From Candidatus Nanopelagicales bacterium (lineage in GTDB: Bacteria; Actinomycetota; Actinomycetes; S36-B12): 64,000 nucleotides of DNA. Both the position numbers and the translations under genes were made by a program. Positions 1 through 7,850 of this stretch are shown piece by piece. The stretch lies in assembly GCA_018402075.1 (NCBI GenBank), contig JAGYJP010000002.1:558001-622000 (forward strand), read 5' to 3'. Each line of letters opens with the position of its first letter. Positions within the stretch are counted from its first letter, which is position 1. The notes under the pieces are model-generated. The model was given only the letters and a program-made list of their open reading frames with translations. It was not told the origin of the DNA and did not search any database.

Positions 1-207
1 AAAGAGCCGCAGACCCTTTAATCTTAGATCGAGCATCCATTGGGGCTCATTCTTTTTCGATGAGATATCCCGCACGACCGATTCATCCACCCCGCGCCGT
101 GCATCGGCTCCTACGTCATTTTTATCGCTCCACCCATACTCGTAGCGACCTAATGCATCAATTGTTTCATCTTGTGCAGATCGCTCAACGGGAGTCGTGG
201 TGCTCAT
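1..207 (-). CDS. sufB: Fe-S cluster assembly protein SufB, N-terminal part (runs off the window)
   Basis: The reverse strand encodes 69 residues starting MSTTTPVERS and continuing to the window edge. The segment KKNEPQWMLDLRLKGLRLF (end of the visible part) matches the conserved N-terminal block of SufB, the scaffold subunit of the SufBCD complex that assembles Fe-S clusters in the cytoplasm. The ATG overlaps the TGA stop of sufR (ATGA, 4 nt), so the two genes are probably translationally coupled and cotranscribed under SufR control. Only the first part is present; the catalytic and ATPase-contact regions are outside the window. Confidence 0.9.
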   Translation of the reverse strand, partial: MSTTTPVERSAQDETIDALGRYEYGWSDKNDVGADARRGVDESVVRDISSKKNEPQWMLDLRLKGLRLF

Positions 208-929
208 GTGGATACCTCTTCCATTAGTGGGCCATTGCCTTGATGTGACTGTGAGGACTTTGTGTTAATTTTGGGGTCATATACCCCTCCTGAAGGAACT
301 TGCTTATCCAAAGGCAAAAAATGCTGAAGGGGAATAAGCGTGGTGCAGATCGGATCTCCGTGAGCGAGCGTGGCCAGTCGAGTGGGGTGCGTTCCAAGCG
401 ACTCCCCCAGCGCTCTCGTTTCCTCTTCGCATAATTCTGGATAAGCCCTTGCGGCATCAACCACGGGGCAATGATGTTGGCATAATTGCCCGGAAACACC
501 AGCCTGCTCAAATGTGGCTTCGTAGCCCTCCGCGTTAAGTGCATTCACCAAATCGGGTATCGATTTCCCCGTAATGATGCGCTGTGCGCGCTCTGCGGCA
601 AAAACACGAACAGCCTCACGTCCGTAGGAGCGCTCCAAGAATTCAAGTGATTCCAGTGCAAGATCGTTGTACGACTGCTTGAGCAGTTTCCTGCCTTGAT
701 CGCTCAGCGAATATGAGGAACTAGGGCGTCCGCGCCTCTTTGACGGCGATGGCCCAAATGGCACTCGATCGTGGACTTGAACGAGTCCAAGTTCTTCCAA
801 AGATCCCAAGGACCGCCGGATCGCTTGCGGACTGAGGTTCAATTCCCGAGCTAACTCTGTGGTCGTTGCCGTCCCATGGCGTAACAAGACACGAGCAACG
901 CGCTCCGCGGCATCTCCAGGGAATTTCAC
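204..929 (-). CDS. sufR: SufR-type transcriptional repressor of the suf operon
   Basis: The 241-residue protein has an N-terminal winged helix (about residues 8-75, TTTELARELNLSPQAIRRSL is the HTH) and a C-terminal half with a cysteine cluster (CQHHC around residue 150, C at ELCEE and PIC near 168 and 195) like the cluster-sensing region of SufR. Known SufR proteins bind an Fe-S cluster and repress suf genes when clusters are sufficient. It lies directly upstream of sufB with a 4-nt overlap. The start is GTG at 929; no Shine-Dalgarno is visible before it, and a CAAC-N6-GTTG inverted repeat begins at the start codon, which fits autoregulation and a leaderless transcript. Confidence 0.88.
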   Translation of the reverse strand: MKFPGDAAERVARVLLRHGTATTTELARELNLSPQAIRRSLGSLEELGLVQVHDRVPFGPSPSKRRGRPSSSYSLSDQGRKLLKQSYNDLALESLEFLERSYGREAVRVFAAERAQRIITGKSIPDLVNALNAEGYEATFEQAGVSGQLCQHHCPVVDAARAYPELCEEETRALGESLGTHPTRLATLAHGDPICTTLIPLQHFLPLDKQVPSGGVYDPKINTKSSQSHQGNGPLMEEVST

Positions 930-942
930 AACTCTATTGTTG
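929..942. promoter_or_regulatory. Putative SufR operator (CAAC-N6-GTTG)
   Basis: CAAC (929-932), TCTATT, GTTG (939-942) forms an inverted repeat of the form described for SufR operators in cyanobacteria. It touches the GTG start of sufR. On the reverse strand a possible -35 TTGCAA lies 16 nt upstream of AACAAT, which is 6 nt before the GTG, so the operator would cover the -10 and the transcription start. The operator role is inferred from the adjacent sufR-sufB genes. Confidence 0.6.
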
Positions 943-1002
943 CGTAATTCAAAATATTTGCAACTTTGGGGTCCCCTTGCTCTAGTGCCTCTGCCGGTGG
1001 CG

Positions 1003-1052
1003 TCTCCCGGTCAGGTCTCCCGGTCAGGTCTCCCGGTCAGGTCTCCCGGTCA
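1003..1052. repeat. 13-bp tandem repeat, 3.8 copies, upstream of an ABC transporter
   Basis: The unit TCTCCCGGTCAGG is repeated head to tail at 1003, 1016, 1029 and 1042 (the last copy 11 nt). Copies are identical, which suggests recent expansion. The array ends 15 nt before a TAGACT -10-like hexamer (1067-1072), so any -35 contact for the downstream transporter falls inside the last copy. The unit is not a multiple of 10.5 bp. Confidence 0.9.
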
Positions 1053-1066
1053 TGCTACGAGCGATC

Positions 1067-1072
1067 TAGACT
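1067..1072 (+). promoter_or_regulatory. Putative leaderless promoter -10 (TAGACT) for the ABC exporter
   Basis: TAGACT is followed by 6 nt (GCAACC) and then the ATG at 1079, with no Shine-Dalgarno. This spacing would put the transcription start at or next to the ATG. The same layout recurs elsewhere in the window. No convincing -35 is visible; that position lies in the 13-bp repeat array. Confidence 0.45.
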
Positions 1073-1078
1073 GCAACC

Positions 1079-1996
1079 ATGTCACCCGACTCTCTGGCCT
1101 TCTTCACAGAGAGTCTCACCCTCGACTATGGACAACACCGTGGCATTTTCGATGTTTCTCTTACGGTTTCCCACGGAATTACCGCTCTAGCTGGCCAAAA
1201 TGGTGCTGGAAAGACGACACTTCTTGAATGCCTATCTGGCCTCCGAACACCCCAGCGGGGCGCTGTTCGAATATTCGATCAAGACCCTGATAAAAATCGG
1301 CAGGCTGTCACCAATGTTCTTGGAGCGGCCCTTCAGGACGTTACTCCATATCCAACAGCTCGCCCTAAGGATCTTCTTCGATTCTTGGCGAATTTGTACC
1401 CCAACCCTCGGGATCCGGGCTCATTACTTGAACAGTTCAGCATTCCCCCGTCAACAGTTATAAAGACAATGTCTGCAGGGCAGGTGCAACGCCTTAAATG
1501 TGCCATGGCTCTCATTGGAACCCCGCGCGCGGTTCTTCTCGATGAACCAACGGCGGGTCTTGATCCTGGCGCTCGAATGGATCTATACGCAGTGCTCCAA
1601 GAAAGCGCCAGCGACGGCGTCGTCATGATTATTGCTACTCACCTCACAGAGGATATCGATGCACTTGCAGATCGGGCAATAGTTTTACAGGATGGATACG
1701 TCAGCGCCGACATAAAAAAATCTGATGTCAGTACGGTCGAACAACTCGAATTTCGTGCCCGACAAGATTTGCCTTTAGATGAGCTCACGAATGCCCTACC
1801 TGCGGGTATTGTTGCAATTCCACTATCTAATGATCGTTATCTCGTAACGGCAAATCAAGGAATTGATTCAGCCATGATTGCGTCCGTGTCCTCTTGGTGT
1901 GCTCAGCATGGATCCGAGGCCACTGAGATCACCGTTGGCCGAAACACCCTGTCGCAGGAAGTTCTCCGCAAATTAAACGCTACGGGCCGCGGGTGA
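1079..1996 (+). CDS. ABC-2 type exporter, ATP-binding protein
   Basis: This 305-residue protein is a single ABC ATPase domain with Walker A GQNGAGKTT (about residues 39-47), an atypical signature MSAGQVQR in place of LSGGQ, and Walker B followed by the D-loop VLLDEPTAGLD. The C-terminal 80 residues are a tail like those of the drug/antibiotic exporter ATPases. It is followed 4 nt later by a small membrane protein, giving a minimal two-gene ABC-2 exporter. The pair sits between sufR and ctaA; in many actinobacteria an ABC-2 pair precedes ctaB/ctaA, and the substrate is not predictable from sequence. The start is chosen as the first in-frame ATG, preceded by a -10-like hexamer rather than a ribosome-binding site. 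Confidence 0.85.
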   Translation: MSPDSLAFFTESLTLDYGQHRGIFDVSLTVSHGITALAGQNGAGKTTLLECLSGLRTPQRGAVRIFDQDPDKNRQAVTNVLGAALQDVTPYPTARPKDLLRFLANLYPNPRDPGSLLEQFSIPPSTVIKTMSAGQVQRLKCAMALIGTPRAVLLDEPTAGLDPGARMDLYAVLQESASDGVVMIIATHLTEDIDALADRAIVLQDGYVSADIKKSDVSTVEQLEFRARQDLPLDELTNALPAGIVAIPLSNDRYLVTANQGIDSAMIASVSSWCAQHGSEATEITVGRNTLSQEVLRKLNATGRG

Positions 1997-2000
1997 CCTG

Positions 2001-2726
2001 ATGATTGGTCGAAATGTGCTGCGGCAAGCCGATTGGGAGTTCAAACTCAATGTAAAGAATGGCGAACAATTTCTCCTGCTCATCATTATTCCAATAGCCA
2101 TTTTCGTGACTCTGACTCAAACTTCAATAATTGGCGGCGAGCAATGGGATGTTCCCGAAGCACTATCGGTATCCATAACCGTTTCGGCCATGGCGGCGGG
2201 ATTCACTTCTCTTGCGATCGCCACCGCCTTTGAGCGAAGAAGTGGCACTCTCATCACCATGGGGGTTACACCGATTACGCGTGGCGAGCTCGTTCTGGGA
2301 AAAACGCTATCCACCATCTACCTCGCCATGATTTCCACATCGGTGCTCCTTGTTGTTGCAATTGTCTTTGGCTGGTCACCATCCGCTAGCGCCTTACTGG
2401 TACCGCTCGCCTTAATTCTTGGCATCGCAAGCGTCACAGGTCTGGCATTTCTCCTGGCAGGCACCATGAGAGCCGAAGCCGTTTTGGCAACCGCCAATGG
2501 AATATTTGTTGTAGCCATGATTTTTGGAGGCATACTTTTCCAATATTCAGGTGCTTTTGGAACGGTCATCAACTTTCTCCCCCCTGCGGCCTTGTCAAAT
2601 TGCATGTCACACGCCCTGGATTCAGTCACACCTAATTCTCCACTTCTGATGCTTTCGATCGGTGTGTTGCTTGCATGGTCCGGTGGCGGAATTCTTCTGG
2701 CGGCGAGATTTTTTAAGTGGCGTTAA
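2001..2726 (+). CDS. ABC-2 type exporter, membrane permease
   Basis: A 241-residue, strongly hydrophobic protein with about six transmembrane segments (for example LLLIIIPIAIFVTLTQT near residues 26-42). The fold and length fit an ABC-2 permease that pairs with the ATPase encoded 4 nt upstream. The motif AFERRSGTLITMGVTPITR in the loop after the second membrane segment resembles the coupling region of this family. The substrate is unknown. Its stop lies 9 nt before ctaA, so it may be cotranscribed with heme A synthase. Confidence 0.85.
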   Translation: MIGRNVLRQADWEFKLNVKNGEQFLLLIIIPIAIFVTLTQTSIIGGEQWDVPEALSVSITVSAMAAGFTSLAIATAFERRSGTLITMGVTPITRGELVLGKTLSTIYLAMISTSVLLVVAIVFGWSPSASALLVPLALILGIASVTGLAFLLAGTMRAEAVLATANGIFVVAMIFGGILFQYSGAFGTVINFLPPAALSNCMSHALDSVTPNSPLLMLSIGVLLAWSGGGILLAARFFKWR

Positions 2727-2735
2727 GGTAATCAC

Positions 2736-3677
2736 ATGCCTATTCGTGGAACAAGGCTCGTGTATTTGGCGAATGTTGTTGTCCAGTCCGGAATCATTGT
2801 GACCGGCGCTGTGGTGCGCATCACGGGTTCAGGGCTCGGATGCCCCACATGGCCACAGTGTGTTGAGGGCTCTTACATCCCAACGGCAAAACAAGAGCAA
2901 GAGTTCCACAAGTACATTGAGTTCGGAAATCGCCTTTTAACATTTGTGGTTGCAATAGTTGCCATCGCAACGATTGTTGCAATGATCGTAGATACCCGAC
3001 GTCGTAAAAGAGCAGGGTTAAAGGCGCGAAGATCCCTGATAGTTCTCGCCGTAGTTCCCCTAGTTGGAACCGCTGTGCAGGCCGTTTTAGGAGGCATCAC
3101 TGTCCTCACGGGTCTTCATCCAGCCACGGTTTCGGCCCATTTCCTGCTTTCCATGGTTCTCGTCGCGGCTGCCGTTGTTTTGTTAGTGCGCAGTGGGGAT
3201 CCGGGTGATCAACCTATTAGGTATTTAGCCCCGTTGGCTGTTCGTTTCCTCGCTTGGACTCTCGTCGCCGTAACAGCAGTTGTTGTATTCCTCGGGGTAC
3301 TGGTAACCGGAAGTGGCCCACATAGTGGAGATGCTGACACTGAAGTTAGGTTCTCATTTGATCCTCAGACTATTTCGTGGATGCATGCCGATTCAGTCTT
3401 TCTCTTCGTAGGTTTACTCATCGGCTTACTCATCACCCTTTTTCTCTTCCCGAGTACCGGGCGAATGCGCAAGAGAACACTTCTCCTTCTGGGGCTTGCA
3501 ACTATTCAAGGCACAGTTGGATACGTGCAATACTTCACTGGCCTACCAGAGATACTTGTGGGGATACACGTATTGGGAGCTGTCCTAACTTGGATTGCTG
3601 TGCTAATAATTCCGTTCTCTATGCGAACGCGCGGAATGTCAATTGTGAATGAACAGACTATGGTAAAAACGGGTTGA
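2736..3677 (+). CDS. ctaA: Heme A synthase (COX15/CtaA)
   Basis: The 313-residue protein has eight predicted membrane spans and the CtaA hallmarks: the extracytoplasmic cysteine pair in GCPTWPQC (Cys36, Cys42) and histidines in ATVSAHF, SWMHAD and VGIHVLG. CtaA converts heme O to heme A in the cytoplasmic membrane for the aa3-type cytochrome oxidase. The first conserved EXXHR motif reads EFGNR (residues 62-66), so the usual histidine ligand is asparagine; I believe this substitution is common in actinobacterial CtaA but cannot check it here. AAGG 8 nt upstream serves as a weak ribosome-binding site. The 3' end overlaps the convergent ctaB by 20 nt. Confidence 0.93.
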   Translation: MPIRGTRLVYLANVVVQSGIIVTGAVVRITGSGLGCPTWPQCVEGSYIPTAKQEQEFHKYIEFGNRLLTFVVAIVAIATIVAMIVDTRRRKRAGLKARRSLIVLAVVPLVGTAVQAVLGGITVLTGLHPATVSAHFLLSMVLVAAAVVLLVRSGDPGDQPIRYLAPLAVRFLAWTLVAVTAVVVFLGVLVTGSGPHSGDADTEVRFSFDPQTISWMHADSVFLFVGLLIGLLITLFLFPSTGRMRKRTLLLLGLATIQGTVGYVQYFTGLPEILVGIHVLGAVLTWIAVLIIPFSMRTRGMSIVNEQTMVKTG

Positions 3678-4563
3678 CACCAATCAAAAGGAATAGTAAA
3701 GCCAAGTAAGTAATCGACCCATGAAAAATTCGCATTGCAGGTTTCTCAAGTTCTGCATAATCCGCATTTTCATTCCGCGTTCGTTGCCACAGTGCCAATG
3801 CTGACCAGATGAACCACAATCCAAGAGCAACAGCTCCTACGGTATATACCCATCCCATGGGCGCAACCGGAATCAATGCGAGAGAAAATCCCACCATGAC
3901 GACTGCATAGATGGCAATATCCCTTGTCACCACAAGAGCAGGCGCAACAACCGGGAGCATGGGCACACCAACTTGGGCATAATCATCGCGATATTTCATT
4001 GCCAAGGGCCAGTAATGTGCCGGTGTCCAGAAAAATACGATCATGAAAAGAACTGCGGCGGTCCATGTCAGCGTTCCTTGAACTGCAGCCCAAGCGATAA
4101 GCACGGGCATGCAACCCGCTGCCCCGCCCCAGACAATATTTTGCGGGGTGTTCCTTTTCAGGATCATGGTGTAGCCAATTGCGTACATGACAATCGCGAG
4201 AACCCCCAGAATCGCAGCCAGCCAATTGGCCAATAGACCAAGCACGAGAAAACTGATGATTCCGAGAATGGTTGCCTGAATCAGACCTGAACGCACGCTG
4301 ACCATGCCGGCTGCCACCGGGCGGGAACCAGTGCGATGCATGACAGCGTCTATATCCCTGTCATAGACACTGTTGTACGTGTTGGCACTTGCAGCTGCTG
4401 CGCTCCCGCCGATAAGAACCGCAAAAGTAGGTAGCAGATCCGGCAGACCATTAGAGGCTAGGAAAAGAGTAGGAATTGCTGTGGCGAGGAGAAGCTCCAC
4501 GATTCTCGGTTTTGTGATCCAGAAATGTGCGGAGACCCTCCCTCGCAACCCACCTGAAATCAC
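3658..4563 (-). CDS. ctaB: Protoheme IX farnesyltransferase (heme O synthase)
   Basis: This 301-residue UbiA-family prenyltransferase has about nine membrane spans and both aspartate-rich motifs: NSVYDRDID (Asn64, Asp68, Asp72) and YRDDYAQVGVPML in the second active-site loop. It farnesylates heme B to heme O, the substrate of CtaA, whose gene converges on it with a 20-nt overlap. The GTG start at 4563 has no Shine-Dalgarno but is preceded by TAGGTT at exactly 6 nt, suggesting a leaderless mRNA. It is divergent from tkt across 95 bp. Confidence 0.93.
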   Translation of the reverse strand: MISGGLRGRVSAHFWITKPRIVELLLATAIPTLFLASNGLPDLLPTFAVLIGGSAAAASANTYNSVYDRDIDAVMHRTGSRPVAAGMVSVRSGLIQATILGIISFLVLGLLANWLAAILGVLAIVMYAIGYTMILKRNTPQNIVWGGAAGCMPVLIAWAAVQGTLTWTAAVLFMIVFFWTPAHYWPLAMKYRDDYAQVGVPMLPVVAPALVVTRDIAIYAVVMVGFSLALIPVAPMGWVYTVGAVALGLWFIWSALALWQRTRNENADYAELEKPAMRIFHGSITYLALLFLLIGVNPFLP

Positions 4564-4569
4564 ACCCGT

Positions 4570-4575
4570 AACCTA
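4570..4575 (-). promoter_or_regulatory. Putative leaderless promoter -10 (TAGGTT) for ctaB
   Basis: On the reverse strand TAGGTT, then ACGGGT (6 nt), then the GTG start of ctaB. No ribosome-binding site is present and no good -35 is seen. It is one half of a divergent pair with the tkt promoter in the same 95-bp spacer. Confidence 0.45.
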
Positions 4576-4646
4576 CCCCGACACGTGGCGAAGGGCTTCA
4601 CGGTGATCACCATTCCAGTGGTGCCAATGGATCGCGTCATAGTCAA

Positions 4647-4652
4647 TAGACT
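4647..4652 (+). promoter_or_regulatory. Putative leaderless promoter -10 (TAGACT) for the tkt operon
   Basis: TAGACT, then TCGGGG (6 nt), then the ATG of tkt at 4659. The -10 hexamer is identical to that before the ABC exporter at 1067. No -35 consensus is evident. Confidence 0.45.
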
Positions 4653-4658
4653 TCGGGG

Positions 4659-6731
4659 ATGACCGACATGGCCCATCCCTCGCAGTTGTCCGCACCTTTG
4701 AATTGGACTGAATCAGATACGCAGGCAGTCACATATCTACGTGCATTAGCAATGGATGCCGTCCAGAAAGTCGGAAATGGGCACCCCGGCACAGCCATGG
4801 CATTGGCACCCGTTGCATATCTACTCTTTCAACGGATCATGAATCACGACCCGCAAGACCCAACCTGGCTGGCTCGTGACCGTTTTGTCCTATCTGCTGG
4901 ACATTCAAGCCTCACTTTGTATTCGCAACTTTTCCTGAGTGGTTATGGCCTCGAAATGTCAGACCTTGAGAAATTCCGAACGCGCGGAAGTTTAACCCCT
5001 GGACATCCTGAGTTTGGTCACACAGTCGGCGTCGAGACCACAACGGGACCCTTGGGACAAGGCATTGCCACTGCGGTTGGTATGGCCATGGCAGAGCGAT
5101 TCGATCAGGGACTACTTCCGGACGCACCATTAGCCCACCGGGTGTGGGTCATTGCATCGGATGGTGATTTGGAAGAGGGAATTTCATCTGAAGCATCCTC
5201 GCTGGCCGGTACCCAGCAATTGGGCCACCTGAATGTGATCTGGGATGACAACCGAATTTCGATCGAAGGTGATACCGGTGTTGCTTTCACCGAAGACGTA
5301 TGTGCACGCTACCGAGCTTACGGCTGGGATGTGCACGAAGTTGATCAACTGTCAGACGGAGATGTTGATGTGCACGCCCTGTACTCGACTCTCATATCTG
5401 CCGCAAATAACTTTGATCAACCAAGTTTTATCCGTGTTCGAACCACCATCGCTTGGCCTGCGCCCAATGCAAGGGGGACTGCGAAGTCCCATGGATCTGC
5501 CTTAGGCACTGCTGAAGTTTCGGCGACCAAAGTGGAGTTAGGACTGAACCCTGACAAGAGTTTCCAATTTGGGGAATCCCTACTGTCAGATATTAGGGGA
5601 TCACTGGCTAATCGTGTGCACGATTTGAAAGCGACATGGGAGCAAGAATTTGCGGAATGGAAGCTTTCCTCGCCTCAAGGCTCCGACTTGCTTCACCGGC
5701 TTCTCACGCATGAACTCCCCCAAGATATGAATTCCCATCTGCCTACTTTTGACGGGGTCTCAGCCATGGCCACTCGTAAAGCATCCGGACAGTGCATAAA
5801 TGGTTTGGCAACGGTTCTACCTGAACTCTGGGGCGGATCGGCGGATCTTGCTGAGTCAAATAACACTTGGATTGATGGCTCCCCAAGTTTCCTTCCATAC
5901 TTTTCCGAATCCACGTCGCCATTTGGGAGAAATATTCACTTTGGTATCCGCGAGCATGCCATGGGGGCGGCGCTCAACGGAATCGCTCTCGATGGCCTCA
6001 CGCGACCATTTGGTGGCACATTTCTTGTCTTTAGTGACTATATGCGTGGATCCGTTCGACTCTCTGCACTCATGCAAACTCCGGTCACATTTATTTGGAC
6101 CCATGACTCCATTGGATTGGGTGAAGACGGACCAACACATCAACCCGTTGAGCATCTATGGTCACTACGTGCGATCCCCGGACTCAACGTCATTAGGCCA
6201 GCCGACGCCCACGAAACTGCTGCTGCTTGGGCTGCAATCATTTCCCATCGCGAACCGGCCGGGTTGATCCTGACAAGACAAGACCTACCCTTACTCACTC
6301 ACCGATCACGTGCGGACATCATGGCCGGCGTATTACATGGTGCGTATGTGGTGGTCTCTGATCCGATACCCGAGGTCCTCATCATTGCGACTGGCTCGGA
6401 AGTACACGTTGCTCTCTCCGCCCGTGAGATCCTGGCTGAACAAGGCATCTCCACTCGAGTAGTGTCCATGCCATGCACTGAGTGGTTTGATCTCCAGCCT
6501 GAGGAATATCGTGAATCAGTGTTACCCAAAAACATTACGGCACGAGTAGCAGTGGAAGCCGGAGCAACTTTCGGCTGGTTCAAATACGTTGGCTCTGATG
6601 GTTTAGTCGTGGGTATCGATAAATTTGGCGCCAGTGCGTCGGCGAGAGAATTATTTGAGGACTACGACATCACACCTGCACATGTCGTGAAGTCAGCACT
6701 TGAAGCAATTCGAACCTCGGCAGGGAAATGA
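4659..6731 (+). CDS. tkt: Transketolase
   Basis: The 690-residue protein has the full three-domain transketolase layout. The N-terminal pyrophosphate domain carries GHPGTAMALAPVAY (about residue 42) and the thiamine diphosphate motif ASDGDLEEG followed by DDNRISIEGDT (about 167-205). The pyrimidine domain carries FGIREHAMG (about 430), and a C-terminal transketolase domain follows. It transfers two-carbon units between pentose phosphates and glycolytic intermediates and needs thiamine diphosphate and Mg2+. It heads a five-gene pentose phosphate operon with tal, zwf, opcA and pgl. A second ATG three codons downstream is possible, but the upstream ATG matches the promoter spacing. Confidence 0.97.
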   Translation: MTDMAHPSQLSAPLNWTESDTQAVTYLRALAMDAVQKVGNGHPGTAMALAPVAYLLFQRIMNHDPQDPTWLARDRFVLSAGHSSLTLYSQLFLSGYGLEMSDLEKFRTRGSLTPGHPEFGHTVGVETTTGPLGQGIATAVGMAMAERFDQGLLPDAPLAHRVWVIASDGDLEEGISSEASSLAGTQQLGHLNVIWDDNRISIEGDTGVAFTEDVCARYRAYGWDVHEVDQLSDGDVDVHALYSTLISAANNFDQPSFIRVRTTIAWPAPNARGTAKSHGSALGTAEVSATKVELGLNPDKSFQFGESLLSDIRGSLANRVHDLKATWEQEFAEWKLSSPQGSDLLHRLLTHELPQDMNSHLPTFDGVSAMATRKASGQCINGLATVLPELWGGSADLAESNNTWIDGSPSFLPYFSESTSPFGRNIHFGIREHAMGAALNGIALDGLTRPFGGTFLVFSDYMRGSVRLSALMQTPVTFIWTHDSIGLGEDGPTHQPVEHLWSLRAIPGLNVIRPADAHETAAAWAAIISHREPAGLILTRQDLPLLTHRSRADIMAGVLHGAYVVVSDPIPEVLIIATGSEVHVALSAREILAEQGISTRVVSMPCTEWFDLQPEEYRESVLPKNITARVAVEAGATFGWFKYVGSDGLVVGIDKFGASASARELFEDYDITPAHVVKSALEAIRTSAGK

Positions 6732-6743
6732 GACGATTCCGTT

Positions 6744-7850
6744 ATGACTAATGTTCTTGAGAGGCTCACGCAAGCGGGAGTCAGCATTTGGCTCGATGAT
6801 CTCAGCCGTTCTCGTATCACGAGCGGTAATCTCACTGAATACATTAATAGGTACTCTGTAAGGGGGGTCACTACCAACCCTTCAATTTTCCAAAACGCAA
6901 TCTCGGAGGGTTCGGATTCATACAAAGATCAAATACGGCAATGTGCGGAGATAGGGCTTACGGCCGATCAAACCATCCGCCTCATCACCACTGACGATGT
7001 TCGTTCGGCATGTGACCTCTTTTCTGAAATCTTTGAACAGACTCAGGGGGTCGATGGCAGAGTATCGATAGAAGTCGATCCTCGTCTGGCACATGACACG
7101 CAGGGCACAATCACCGCCGCACAAGACCTTTGGCAATTGGTGAATCGCAGGAATCTATTCATAAAAATTCCTGCTACGAACGAAGGCCTCCCGGCCATCA
7201 CCGAAGTCATTGCCCAAGGCATCAGCGTAAATGTCACCCTTATTTTTTCCGTCGAGCGCTACCAACAGGTTATTGATGCGTATATCAAGGGTCTCCGGCG
7301 GGCGGCTGATGCAGGAATTGATCTCAGCACAATTCAATCCGTTGCTTCTTTTTTCATTAGCCGCGTAGATTCAAGTATTGATCTTGTATTGGATACCATT
7401 CCTAGTCAAGCATCTCAGGATTTGCGAGGTTCATCCGCAATGGCCAATGCCCGACTCGCTTGGCAGGTTCACCTACAGACACTGTCTTCTCCAGAGTGGA
7501 ACTCGCTAGTTGGCGCCCAGCCACAGCGACCCCTATGGGCGTCTACCGGCGTGAAGGACCCTCAATACTCGGATACGCGATACGTCTTAGATCTCGTGGC
7601 ACCAGGTTGCGTCAATACAATGCCTGAGTCAACCCTCAAAGCGGTAGCTGACCACGGTGTGTTTGTTGGTGACACTGTCACATCTTTGGCCACCGAATCC
7701 CAAGACACTCTGGACCGGCTCCATTCAATTGGCGTCAATGTACCAAGCGTGCTTGAGCAACTTGAGGTTGAAGGCGTAGAGAAGTTCAAAGATTCCTGGA
7801 ATGCTCTCATTAGAACCGTGGAACGGGCGCTACACGAGTCACAACCGTGA
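6744..7850 (+). CDS. tal: Transaldolase
   Basis: The 368-residue protein matches the actinobacterial-type transaldolases, which are longer than the E. coli enzyme. GVTTNPSIFQ (41-50) and the Schiff-base lysine in FIKIPATNEG (Lys141) are present, followed by SVNVTLIFS. It moves a dihydroxyacetone unit between sugar phosphates in the non-oxidative pentose phosphate branch. It starts 12 nt after tkt and overlaps zwf by 4 nt (GTGA). In several actinobacteria pgi lies between tal and zwf; here it does not. Confidence 0.96.
   Translation: MTNVLERLTQAGVSIWLDDLSRSRITSGNLTEYINRYSVRGVTTNPSIFQNAISEGSDSYKDQIRQCAEIGLTADQTIRLITTDDVRSACDLFSEIFEQTQGVDGRVSIEVDPRLAHDTQGTITAAQDLWQLVNRRNLFIKIPATNEGLPAITEVIAQGISVNVTLIFSVERYQQVIDAYIKGLRRAADAGIDLSTIQSVASFFISRVDSSIDLVLDTIPSQASQDLRGSSAMANARLAWQVHLQTLSSPEWNSLVGAQPQRPLWASTGVKDPQYSDTRYVLDLVAPGCVNTMPESTLKAVADHGVFVGDTVTSLATESQDTLDRLHSIGVNVPSVLEQLEVEGVEKFKDSWNALIRTVERALHESQP

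Noticed and set aside
859..1227. Forward open frame crossing the start of sufR, the 13-bp repeats and the ABC ATPase start
   Set aside because: Its translation is low-complexity through the repeats and overlaps two well-supported genes in other frames.
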